38,992 bases of DNA from positions 67,318 through 106,309 of the forward strand of contig NVVD01000007.1 of the NCBI GenBank assembly GCA_002402105.1, written 5' to 3'. The position numbers and the translations under genes were made by a program. Below are positions 24,365 to 31,611 of this stretch, in pieces (position 1 is the stretch's first letter; every line of letters begins with the position of its first letter). The notes beneath the pieces are model-generated. The model saw nothing but the letters and a program-made list of their open reading frames with translations. It ran no database searches and had not been told where the DNA came from. This DNA is from Candidatus Cloacimonadota bacterium. Lineage in GTDB: Bacteria > Muiribacteriota > UBA6191.

Positions 24365-25537
24365 ATGAAAACAAAAAACTCACTTAAAACCCTTCAACTA
24401 GACAATACTACTGTTTTTGTCAGAGCAGATTTAAACGTACCACTAAATAACCAAATCATCGGTGATGAAACACGAATCATCAAAAGCATACCGACTCTAC
24501 AATATTTATTAAATAAAAACTGTACGGTACTTTTATCCTCTCATCTAGGTCGACCAAAAGGTAAAGTTGTATCAGACTTAAGCCTTCAAGCAATTGCTAC
24601 TAGACTTAACAAGCTAATTGATGAACCCGTTTATTTTGTAAATGATTGTATCGGTCAATCTGTAGATGACATGATTGCAAAACATAAAAATGAAAGGTGT
24701 ATTATTCTTTTAGAAAATCTACGATTCCACAAAGAAGAAACAGATAACAATCTTGATTTTGCAAAAAAACTTTCAAAACATGCTCAGTTTTATATAAATG
24801 ATGCCTTTGGTACTGCTCATAGAGCTCATGCTTCAACCTACCAAATAGCCACTTTACTTCCATCAGCACCTGGTTTATTACTAGAAAAAGAAATTGAATA
24901 CTTAGGTGGAGTTTTAACAGCACCAGATAAACCGCTTATTACACTTCTTGGCGGTAGTAAAGTCTCTAGTAAACTAACTGTTTTAAAAAGTTTACTTCAA
25001 AAATCTGATAAAGTTTTACTTGGTGGTGGAATGATTTTCACTTTTTATAAAGCACAAGGTTACGATATTGGTAAATCTTTATGTGAAGACGACTTTATTG
25101 ATAATGCCAAAGCCATCTTAAAAGAATTTCCTGATAAATTAATTTTACCATCTGACGTACGGGTAACAACTGAGATAAAAAAAGGCTCTGGCACAAAAAA
25201 TGTTGCCGTAGATTCTATTCCTAGTGACGCAATGGGCGTAGACATTGGTGAAGAAACAGAAAAACAGTATTCTGAGATTTTAAAATCAGCTAAAACTGTT
25301 TTATGGAATGGACCAATGGGAATTTTTGAAATAGCAGATTATGCTAGTGGCACAAGAATTGTTTGTGAAACTATGGCTAATTTAGATGCAAAAACTATTG
25401 TTGGTGGTGGAGACTCTGTTGCTGCTGCTACTCAAATGGGCTTTGACCATAAAATGAGTCATATTTCTACTGGTGGTGGTGCAAGTCTTGAATTTTTAGA
25501 AGGTAAAGTTTTACCAGGAATTGAAGCTTTATCATGA
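24365..25537 (+). CDS. pgk: phosphoglycerate kinase
   Basis: The 390-residue protein has all PGK marks: VFVRADLNVPL near residue 18, SHLGRPKG near 60, GGSKVSSKL near 197, WNGPMGIFE near 314 and GGGDSVAAA followed by ISTGGGASLEFLEG near the end. It transfers phosphate from 1,3-bisphosphoglycerate to ADP in glycolysis. I start it at ATG 24365, which has GGAG seven bases upstream and fits the usual family length; earlier in-frame TTG and ATG codons would add residues with no family counterpart and would put the TATAAT inside the gene. The stop overlaps the next ATG (ATGA), an unusual coupling with an accessory gene. Confidence 0.97.
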   Translation: MKTKNSLKTLQLDNTTVFVRADLNVPLNNQIIGDETRIIKSIPTLQYLLNKNCTVLLSSHLGRPKGKVVSDLSLQAIATRLNKLIDEPVYFVNDCIGQSVDDMIAKHKNERCIILLENLRFHKEETDNNLDFAKKLSKHAQFYINDAFGTAHRAHASTYQIATLLPSAPGLLLEKEIEYLGGVLTAPDKPLITLLGGSKVSSKLTVLKSLLQKSDKVLLGGGMIFTFYKAQGYDIGKSLCEDDFIDNAKAILKEFPDKLILPSDVRVTTEIKKGSGTKNVAVDSIPSDAMGVDIGEETEKQYSEILKSAKTVLWNGPMGIFEIADYASGTRIVCETMANLDAKTIVGGGDSVAAATQMGFDHKMSHISTGGGASLEFLEGKVLPGIEALS

Positions 25538-26394
25538 AACTTCTTTTTTTTCTTATCATTTCAAGTAGCTTTTCTATAGACTTTTTTGAAGATTTAAAAA
25601 ATGAAAACCAAGCATCAATTATATCAAATGAAGACTCCTTCAAAAAAGCTTTATCTAATGAAAGCTTTTCTGTCGGAAATTATTTTCTAAGCTGTAAAGA
25701 TGATACTTTAAAGGTTGTATCAGATTTTAATGGAGTTGAAGACGAAAATAGTTTAAGACGTTCTGCTTTTGAATTAATAAATAAAGTAAATATTATTGGT
25801 GAAGACCCCTCATTAAAATTAGAACCTAAAAATCTTAAATTAATAACTCATTTTTTTAATACAAATGCAGGAGCTTGGTTTGCTAAAAAGATAATCTAAG
25901 ATACCTCTAAGGCAGTTGAAAATGGATTTTTAAAACTTACAAATGATAAATCGTATTATTGTCAGTCATCAAAAAAACACCTATTAGTCAATGAATTAAC
26001 AGGAGCATTAACTGATGATGGTGCTTTTGAAAATGGCTTAAATATCTTTCATATAAAAGAGCATAGTGGAATGGGAGCACTTGCTCAACCAGCTTTTATT
26101 AGTATTGGTATAAAACCATTTCGTAGTCATTTTAAGTCTGGGGAAGAAATTTTTCCACTTGCTATTGTTGCTCATGAGTTTGGCCATACTAGATATGGTG
26201 ACCCTTCAAAAACTGGTACGTTAATTGGAGAAAGAGAAACTGTCATTAATTATGAAAACCCTGTTCGTAAAGTTTATAATGCTCAAAAAAGAACCGCATA
26301 TTTTTCACCTGATCGAGATAAAACAATTATGATTGATTCTGGTAAAATCTATAAGGGCAATTGGCAAAAAGATAATAATGAGCTATTAAAATGA
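25534..26394 (+). pseudogene. secreted HExxH zinc metallopeptidase, interrupted by one in-frame TAA
   Basis: One reading frame runs from ATG 25534 to TGA 26394 (286 codons) and is broken only by TAA at 25897-25899 (codon 122). Codons on both sides read as one protein: ...NAGAWFAKKII, stop, DTSKAVENGFLKL... A single C-to-T change of CAA (Gln) would give this stop. The start has a short signal peptide (MKLLFFLIISSSFS). The downstream part holds the zincin motif AHEFGHT (HExxH at codons 214-218), then GERETVINYENPVRKVY, whose layout recalls M91/NleD-like or M35-like peptidases. The ATG overlaps the pgk stop, and the TGA overlaps the next ATG. The break may be real decay, read-through or a sequencing error. 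Translation restarting at ATG 26071 would lack the signal peptide. Confidence 0.78.
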
Positions 26395-26966
26395 GTTTTT
26401 TTTCAGACCTCAAAAATGAAGTTAAGGGTGAATTTGATACCTTTTTAAAAAATGCTGACGCTAGAGAAGGTAAAAATAAATTCACTAAAATTCTATCTCA
26501 ATTTAAGTCTGAGGTAGGTATAGAAATTAAAGACTTTAAAAAAAGAGTTGAAAAAGAGTCATACAATTTCAAAGAAACACAATCAACAAGACTAGAAGAG
26601 CCTAGTCCTACAACATCAGATTTAGTTTATACATCAGATGAGCATAGAAATAAAATCATTAAAGATAAAAATGATATCTGGAATATTTATCAAGGAGAAA
26701 TAATACCCTGTACACATGAAATGAAATATATTCAATGTCTCTTTTTTAGAGGCTATATCGACGGAAACTTACTCTATTGCCAGCGATGCTACTCTGTATT
26801 ATATGGTGATTTTGCTAGTGCTAGTGATAATCACACCGTACCTTCAAGAATTTATGCTGAGTCACCTCATAATATTGTAGACTTTACCAAAAGAACAGAA
26901 ATAAAGGTGAATAGAGTCATAGAAAACCTAATCCCCAACTCAACTCTAATTGGTGGTCGTTATTAA
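26391..26966 (+). CDS. unknown protein with C-terminal Cys/His cluster
   Basis: A 191-residue protein I do not recognise. Residues 1-60 are charged and helical (MSFFSDLKNEVKGEFDTFLK...). The C-terminal half has a possible metal site, PCTHEMKYIQC...YCQRCYS, spanning about 110-145, followed by a polar stretch with Asn, His, Ser and Thr. No signal peptide or membrane span. It overlaps the peptidase gene by 4 bases (ATGA), so the two were made together and may be an enzyme and its helper, inhibitor or substrate. Its opening FFSDLKNE resembles FFEDLKNE just after the signal peptide of the peptidase. Function is unknown. Confidence 0.72.
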   Translation: MSFFSDLKNEVKGEFDTFLKNADAREGKNKFTKILSQFKSEVGIEIKDFKKRVEKESYNFKETQSTRLEEPSPTTSDLVYTSDEHRNKIIKDKNDIWNIYQGEIIPCTHEMKYIQCLFFRGYIDGNLLYCQRCYSVLYGDFASASDNHTVPSRIYAESPHNIVDFTKRTEIKVNRVIENLIPNSTLIGGRY

Positions 26967-26976
26967 AAATAATCAG

Positions 26977-27564
26977 TTAAACCCATTGACTCACTTTAGA
27001 TAAATAATCATAATCTTCTTGCATCTGTTTTGACATTTTAAGTACAAAACTACAAATATCTCTTAAAACCGAGTATGAAAAACTTTGGCATAAATAAATC
27101 TTACTTGGAGATATACTAGGTCCTTCTGGTTTAATCACTATTTCATTAAATGAAACTACAATATCAATTTCTCTTGAAAAGTAAATTGTTCGTTGATAGG
27201 TATTTTCTAATATTTTTTGCTTAGAAATTGCACGATTTAAGTAAAAGTCATAAAACTCTAAGTCTTCAAGAATTGCTAAAACTAAATTCAAGCTATCAAT
27301 TTGATCTTCTAAACTTAGAGTCTTTATTTCATCAGTAAAATAGCTTTTATTAATATTCAATAATATGTTACATATTAATAAATCAGTTTCATAAGTATAA
27401 TCTTCTTGAAGAGGAACTTGAAAGATACAAAGTCTCTCCTTTTTCTTCAAAAAATACCGTAAAACTCTACCCTCAATTACAATCTCAAATTTTGTCGAAT
27501 TATACAAACCAAAGCTTTCTAACATAGAGATGAGTTGTTCTTTTTTAAGGTATAAACTATCCAT
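26977..27564 (-). CDS. unknown 195-residue protein
   Basis: I do not recognise this protein. It is soluble, rich in Leu, Ile, Glu and Lys, with a beta-like N-terminal half (KFEIVIEGRVLRYFLKKKERLCIFQV) and helical remainder (SLEDQIDSLNLVLAILEDLE; a C-terminal MSKQMQEDYDYLSKVSQWV helix). No catalytic motif, signal peptide or membrane span is seen. The ATG has GAGG a few bases upstream, and length and codon use look like a real gene. It faces the 191-residue gene head-on with 10 bases between them. A mixed beta/helix layout with an acidic surface would fit a small chaperone or immunity-type protein, but this is speculation. Confidence 0.65.
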   Translation of the reverse strand: MDSLYLKKEQLISMLESFGLYNSTKFEIVIEGRVLRYFLKKKERLCIFQVPLQEDYTYETDLLICNILLNINKSYFTDEIKTLSLEDQIDSLNLVLAILEDLEFYDFYLNRAISKQKILENTYQRTIYFSREIDIVVSFNEIVIKPEGPSISPSKIYLCQSFSYSVLRDICSFVLKMSKQMQEDYDYLSKVSQWV

Positions 27565-27651
27565 ACAACCTCTTATAAATATTCAAAACAAAATCATATT
27601 TATTTTATATCAAAATAATACGTTATTAACCCCACATTGTCATTAATAAAT

Positions 27652-27670
27652 AGTGTCAGACATTTTATCT
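27652..27670 (-). repeat. possible diverged inverted copy of the 24-bp repeat
   Basis: On the minus strand this reads TGTCTGACACT in its core; the two good copies read TGTTTGACACT (28960-28970) and CATTTGACACT (30069-30079). The similarity stops outside the core, so it may be chance. Confidence 0.3.
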
Positions 27671-27727
27671 TCATATTAAATAAACGTCTAAAACAAAATC
27701 TCATTTAAGAACAGAAGCAAATTTAAC

Positions 27728-27755
27728 TTGAAAAATATATATTTCCCTCTATTAT
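27728..27755 (+). promoter_or_regulatory. candidate sigma70 promoter of the frameshifted secreted-protein gene
   Basis: TTGAAA (27728-27733), a 16-base spacer and TATTAT (27750-27755) lie about 41 bases before ATG 27797. The rest of the 232-base gap is featureless AT-rich DNA. Confidence 0.45.
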
Positions 27756-27796
27756 CATTATTCAACTAAAACATTTATATAATCGGAGATAATTAC

Positions 27797-28859
27797 ATGA
27801 AATTATTAATTTGTATTATTAGCTTTTTTAACAACTACTATTAGTTTTTCAAAAGTTAACAAAAAAAACTTAACTCAAATAAAAAAAAGAGTAGAAAAAA
27901 GAAAAATTAGTAGAAAACTCAAAAAAATCTCAACTGAAAATAAAGGACAAGTTCTTTTTTTCTATATGAGTGAATGGGCTAGCAAACCTAGTATAAAACA
28001 TTTAGCTCTTTACCCTAAAGGCTCTTATGGAATAAGCGAAAAGTTAATAGAAATACCTTTACTAAATAGATTTGAGGTTAGTACAGAGAGAGTTGAAAAT
28101 GATATAAACCCAGCTATGTATCAGTTTGGCGCTATCGGTGGATTATTAGGCTTTGCAATTCGTGGAAACAGAAAACAATCAGTCTATGGAAGTGTTTATA
28201 TGAAATTGATTGATCTTCCTGCTGGAAATTATGAGTTTATAGTTTCAACAACTCACAGAAAAGAACGCCACCGAAAAAAAATGAATATAAAGTCTTTAAA
28301 TGTAAAAAGCGGTGAAATAACACTTTTCACTCACCATTGGGGAAATGACCGATTATTTGATACAAATATTGCAAATACAATAGGCTATGAAGAAGCTTTA
28401 GATAAATATCTAGCTAAGTATAAAAAACATTTACCAATATGGCCTTATGAAAAATTGACTAGCAATAAAATACTTAAATTAAAATTAGATATGGACTATA
28501 AAGAAAGACAACATGCTAGAAGGCCTAAAGTTGTTTTATATAATGCTAAATTACAGGATGGTTCAAAAGAGATAAATGCTCATATTTTATATGATGGTAT
28601 CAAATCTTTTGGTAAAGGTGATGACAGATATACTCATACTTACTACACACTAGAGTTAGATGCCCACCAATTAAAAAAAGATATGTGTTATAGCCTAAGA
28701 TTAGAAGGCGTATCAATATTAAATGGAATGGAAGTCAAAAAGTTTGATGGAAATAAAATTCAAAGTGAAAAAATTATATGCCCTAATGGTGAAAGCCTAA
28801 TAGAAATTAAAGCTAACAGGGTTACAGCATCAACTTGGGAAGTAAAACTTAAAAATTAA
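27797..28859 (+). pseudogene. secreted protein of unknown function with frameshift in its signal peptide
   Basis: GGAG ten bases before ATG 27797 marks the original start, but that frame stops after 15 codons (TAG at 27842). One base off, the next frame gives FVLLAFLTTTISFSKVNKKN..., the rest of a perfect signal peptide, and stays open to 28859. Removing one A near 27805-27810 would give an intact 353-residue precursor (MKLL-FVLLAFLTTTISFSK). The mature part begins with a basic helix (KKRVEKRKISRKLKK) and continues with beta-rich sequence: LYPKGSYGIS, YGSVYMKLIDLPAGNYEFIV and a C-terminal YTLELDAHQLKKDMCYSLRL. If translated from ATG 27966, the protein lacks an export signal. No family recognised. 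Terminator at 28876. Confidence 0.75.
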
Positions 28860-28875
28860 GTTAACTTTCATCCAA

Positions 28876-28906
28876 CAAAAAAGCTCTAAGATTTAGAGTT
28901 TTTTTG
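28876..28906. terminator. intrinsic terminator, probably bidirectional
   Basis: A CTCTAA-GAT-TTAGAG hairpin (28884-28898) sits between an A-run (28877-28882) and a run of seven T (28899-28905), 17 bases after the end of the frameshifted gene and between convergent genes. Confidence 0.85.
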
Positions 28907-28947
28907 TGAGAAGAACAAATTATATGCATAAGTATTTTTTAACAAGG

Positions 28948-28971
28948 GGACATAGAGGTGTTTGACACTTT
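28948..28971 (+). repeat. 24-bp direct repeat, copy A
   Basis: GGACATAGAGG followed by TGTTTGACACTTT. It matches copy B at 30057-30080 at 22 of 24 positions in the same orientation. It is the left border of the XRE/membrane-protein cassette. Confidence 0.8.
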
Positions 28972-28982
28972 TTTCTTATATT

Positions 28983-29672
28983 TTATTCTTTAGGTAAGTC
29001 CTTTTCTTTTATAAATAATCCTCCAAATTCCTTATTTTTTATAAGACCCAAAAGCAATGGAATTAATATAGCTATAACAATTTTTAAATCACCCTTTAAA
29101 GCTAAGTCTTTATGCTTTCTACTATGTTTTATATCATTGTAAAGATATAAACAAAATACAAATAAAAAGCCTAAAGTAAGTTTAGTAATATAAGCCACTG
29201 GTATCCATATTTTATTATTGGAATTATCATTAATAGTCATAATAAATGTTAAAATTAAAGTTATTAAAACATACGACTTAGTTAAAACTTGTGTTAAGTC
29301 TCCTACACCACCAGTTACTGATATAATGAGTAATATTAATAGAGGAACAGCCAAGATTGAAAAAACTAATGATATATCTGAAAAGTTTCTATAAATAACA
29401 ATTGTACCTTTCAAACCTTTAAAAATTCCCACAATTAATATAAGAAGGTATGAAAAAATAAAAAACTCACCTAAACTTATATCTAATCCTGTTTGTATAT
29501 AAATAAATCCTGATATTTCATTCCAAAAAGATTGAATTGAAGTAACATTTACATTATTTACTTTCGAGGCTTCTGTAAGAATATTTGTAGTAGCTTGAGA
29601 TTGAATCTCAGTACAATATGAATTTGAAGTAAAGTTAAATAAGATTACTAAACTTATGAAAATATATTTCAT
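28983..29672 (-). CDS. multi-pass membrane protein of the XRE cassette
   Basis: The 229-residue protein has a signal-like first segment (MKYIFISLVILFNFTSNSYC) and then about five hydrophobic helices (EFFIFSYLLILIVGIFKG; ISLVFSILAVPLLILLIISV; VLITLILTFIMTI; LTLGFLFVFCLYLYND; KIVIAILIPLLLGLI). A Ser/Thr/Asn-rich extracytoplasmic loop lies after the first segment. I know no family for it. It is transcribed divergently from the XRE regulator and its promoter contains an operator-like dyad, so the regulator very probably controls it. A pore-forming or inhibitory membrane protein kept repressed would fit this design, as would a membrane sensor; neither is shown. The start is ATG with AGGA nine bases upstream. 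Confidence 0.72.
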   Translation of the reverse strand: MKYIFISLVILFNFTSNSYCTEIQSQATTNILTEASKVNNVNVTSIQSFWNEISGFIYIQTGLDISLGEFFIFSYLLILIVGIFKGLKGTIVIYRNFSDISLVFSILAVPLLILLIISVTGGVGDLTQVLTKSYVLITLILTFIMTINDNSNNKIWIPVAYITKLTLGFLFVFCLYLYNDIKHSRKHKDLALKGDLKIVIAILIPLLLGLIKNKEFGGLFIKEKDLPKE

Positions 29673-29710
29673 TAAAGAGGTCCTTTTTTAATAAATGATT
29701 ATAAAAACAT

Positions 29711-29739
29711 AATATACAACAGCTATAGCTATTAATCAA
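29711..29739 (-). promoter_or_regulatory. promoter of the cassette membrane-protein gene
   Basis: Minus-strand TTGATT (29734-29739), a 17-base spacer and TATATT (29711-29716) lie about 39 bases before the ATG at 29672. The spacer coincides almost exactly with dyad O1, so a bound regulator would block RNA polymerase. Confidence 0.65.
29717..29734. promoter_or_regulatory. candidate XRE operator O1
   Basis: CAACAGC-TATA-GCTATTA: an 18-bp dyad with 7-bp half-sites and a 4-bp spacer (left half matches the perfect half-site at 5 of 7). It has the same layout as O2, and the two centres are 32 bp apart, about three helical turns. Confidence 0.65.
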
Positions 29740-29748
29740 TCTTTTTTG

Positions 29749-29766
29749 TAATAGCATTGGCTATTA
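29749..29766. promoter_or_regulatory. candidate XRE operator O2
   Basis: TAATAGC-ATTG-GCTATTA: a perfect 7-bp inverted repeat with a 4-bp spacer that ends one base before the regulator's ATG at 29767. This position suggests autoregulation and perhaps a leaderless transcript if the ATG is correct. Confidence 0.7.
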
Positions 29767-30006
29767 ATGAAAAATGACAAACATATCTATACTTTTGAAA
29801 AAATGAGAATTCATTTACGAAACTTACGTAAAGATTTAAGTCTATCCCAAAAAGAAATGGCCAATAAATTAGGCTGGCATCAAACTTATATATCACAATT
29901 AGAAAAAGGTTATAGAGTTCCATCATTAGAAAATTTAATTGACATATCTAATGCACTTGATATTGAGCTGCATACCATTTTAGACTTTAGATATTTAGAA
30001 ACCTAA
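29767..30006 (+). CDS. XRE-family helix-turn-helix regulator
   Basis: The 79-residue protein is essentially one HTH_3 domain: MRIHLRNLRKDLSLSQKEMA, then LGWHQTYISQLEKGYRVPS (recognition helix) and LENLIDISNALDIELHTILD. It is a Cro/C1-type DNA-binding protein acting as a dimer. Matched 18-bp dyads in the divergent gap fit its expected operator. Either ATG 29767 or ATG 29803 could be the start; the second also leaves a full HTH domain and gives a 67-residue protein. Neither has a strong ribosome site. It is probably a repressor of itself and of the membrane-protein gene. It lies within the region bounded by the 24-bp direct repeats. Confidence 0.92.
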   Translation: MKNDKHIYTFEKMRIHLRNLRKDLSLSQKEMANKLGWHQTYISQLEKGYRVPSLENLIDISNALDIELHTILDFRYLET

Positions 30007-30056
30007 AACCTCAATATCAAAGAATATATTCATGCTCAAAACTTCGTATATTAATA

Positions 30057-30080
30057 GGACATAGAGGCATTTGACACTTT
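30057..30080 (+). repeat. 24-bp direct repeat, copy B
   Basis: GGACATAGAGG followed by CATTTGACACTTT. It differs from copy A (28948-28971) only at two adjacent bases and has the same orientation. It is the right border of the cassette, about 1.1 kb from copy A. Confidence 0.8.
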
Positions 30081-30229
30081 AATATTTCTAACTTTACCCA
30101 AAGCAGGGTAACCATTTACATTTAACTATAATAGTAAAAACCGTATCTTTGAATTATTTATCTTAAAGTTGATATTTTGTAAAGCTTGCTAAAAAAGTTG
30201 CACGAAGTACGCGACCCCCAACCCCACAA

Positions 30230-30329
30230 GGCTTTATATTAGCAGTATATTTTGTTCTTTCTCATTTTCGCCTAGTACTACTGTACTTAAGAAAATGAAG
30301 AAGGACAAAAGATACGCTAAGATAAAGCC
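30230..30329. repeat. 100-bp imperfect palindrome (MITE-like or structured RNA)
   Basis: The left arm (30230-30269, starting GGCTTTATATTAGC) and the right arm (30291-30329, ending GCTAAGATAAAGCC) pair with one bulge and few mismatches over ~39 bp. The 21-base loop contains its own AGTAC-TACT-GTACT stem. It ends seven bases before the nupC stop and lacks a clear T-run, so it is not a standard terminator. Confidence 0.75.
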
Positions 30330-30336
30330 GAAAAAA

Positions 30337-31590
30337 TTAAGGAATATGTATGAAGGCTCCAGCTATAGTTGCCGTACAACAAGTCACAAGCATTCCACCA
30401 AACATAGCAGACAAGCCCATTGTAGCTAGCTCGCCCTTACGACTTGGTGCCATTGCTCCAAGTCCACCGATTTGAATACCGATACTTGCAAAGTTAGCAA
30501 AACCACATAAGGCATATGAACATAATAATTGAGACTTTGCTGAAATTGTACCCGCTTTAATCATAGTAGATAATTCAGCATAAGCGAGTAGCTCAGTAAG
30601 GACTACTTTTTTACCTAATAGTTGCCCAACTAAAAGTAATTCATGAGAAGGTACTCCCATTAAAAAAGCAAATGGTGTAAATAAATAACCAAGAAAACTT
30701 GTAAAAGAAAATGTTGAACCTGGGCTAAAGTATTGAGCAATAGATAAAACACTTTGATCAAGCATAGTAACCAAAGCTACAAAGGCGATTAACATAGCAA
30801 CAATATTAATTAAAAGTTGCATACCTTCTGTTGCTCCACGAGCAGCTGCTTCAATAAAATTTGAATCTAAGCTTTCAACATCTAATTGAATTTCACCCAT
30901 AGTATTTGACTCTTCTGTTTCTGGGTACATAATTTTTGATATTACTAATGCTCCAGGTGCTGCCATAACAGATGCTGTTGCTAAATGACCTGCAATACCA
31001 GGCATACTTTCTTGTAAGATACCTACATATAAAGCTAAAACTCCACCAGCAACTGTACCAAAACCACCAACCATAACAGCGTGTAACTCACTCTTAGTCA
31101 TAGTATCAATAAATGGTTTTATCATTAATGGAGCCTCTGTTTGACCAACAAAAATATTTGCAGAACAAGACATAGATTCAGAGCCAGATGTACCCATCAG
31201 CTTTTGCATAACTCTTGATATACCTTTAATGATTGGTTGCATAATACCAAAATGATATAAAAGAGCCATGATTGATGAAAAGAAAATGACTGTTGGTAAA
31301 ACCCAAAAAGCAAAGTTAATATTTGCAGGATCAACAGAGTTTGAAACAAAACTTTTTAAAACAAAGGTTGCACCAGCTTGAGAAAAACCTAGTAAAGCAA
31401 TCACAAAATCATTAACAGGATCAAATACTGCTCTTTGCACTGTTTCTGTTAAAACAATTTTAGCCAAACAAAACTGAAGGGTAATCCCAACACCAACTGT
31501 TTTCCAATTAATTGCTTTTCGATTTTTTGAAAAACACCATGCCACAAAAATAAACCCTGCTAAACCTAAGATACTTCTAATAAAATCCAC
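30337..31590 (-). CDS. nupC: NupC/CNT-family concentrative nucleoside transporter
   Basis: The 417-residue inner-membrane protein has the CNT signature GQTEAPL at 149-155 after SGSESMSCSANIFV, and the C-terminal CGFANFASIGIQIGGLGAMAP, both lining the nucleoside and cation site. It imports nucleosides using a sodium or proton gradient. The start is GTG at 31588-31590 with GGGAG a few bases upstream. It begins 21 bases after rapZ and is probably co-transcribed with it. Residues 215-235 form a polar loop (YPETEESNTMGEIQLDVESL). Specificity (pyrimidine or purine) cannot be read from the sequence. Confidence 0.93.
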   Translation of the reverse strand: MDFIRSILGLAGFIFVAWCFSKNRKAINWKTVGVGITLQFCLAKIVLTETVQRAVFDPVNDFVIALLGFSQAGATFVLKSFVSNSVDPANINFAFWVLPTVIFFSSIMALLYHFGIMQPIIKGISRVMQKLMGTSGSESMSCSANIFVGQTEAPLMIKPFIDTMTKSELHAVMVGGFGTVAGGVLALYVGILQESMPGIAGHLATASVMAAPGALVISKIMYPETEESNTMGEIQLDVESLDSNFIEAAARGATEGMQLLINIVAMLIAFVALVTMLDQSVLSIAQYFSPGSTFSFTSFLGYLFTPFAFLMGVPSHELLLVGQLLGKKVVLTELLAYAELSTMIKAGTISAKSQLLCSYALCGFANFASIGIQIGGLGAMAPSRKGELATMGLSAMFGGMLVTCCTATIAGAFIHIP

Positions 31591-31611
31591 TTGTTCTCCC
31601 TATCTATACAC

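Larger units (their letters stand above)
30007..30336. other. 330-base non-coding region after the XRE cassette
   Basis: It holds no credible gene. From left to right: repeat copy B (30057-30080), a small perfect dyad TTACCC-N6-GGGTAA (30094-30111), a TATAAT without good -35 (30127-30132), an unusually C-rich patch (30211-30226) preceded by a GTTGC/GCGAC pairing (30197-30215), and the 100-bp imperfect palindrome (30230-30329). It could encode a structured RNA, but no promoter or terminator settles this. Confidence 0.55.

Noticed and set aside
29732-29926. Minus-strand frame opposite the XRE regulator
   Set aside because: It overlaps the HTH gene and both operators; no ribosome site and no recognisable features.
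30094-30132. TTACCC/GGGTAA dyad and TATAAT as an sRNA promoter
   Set aside because: No proper -35 box at the right distance and no terminator; left as description only.
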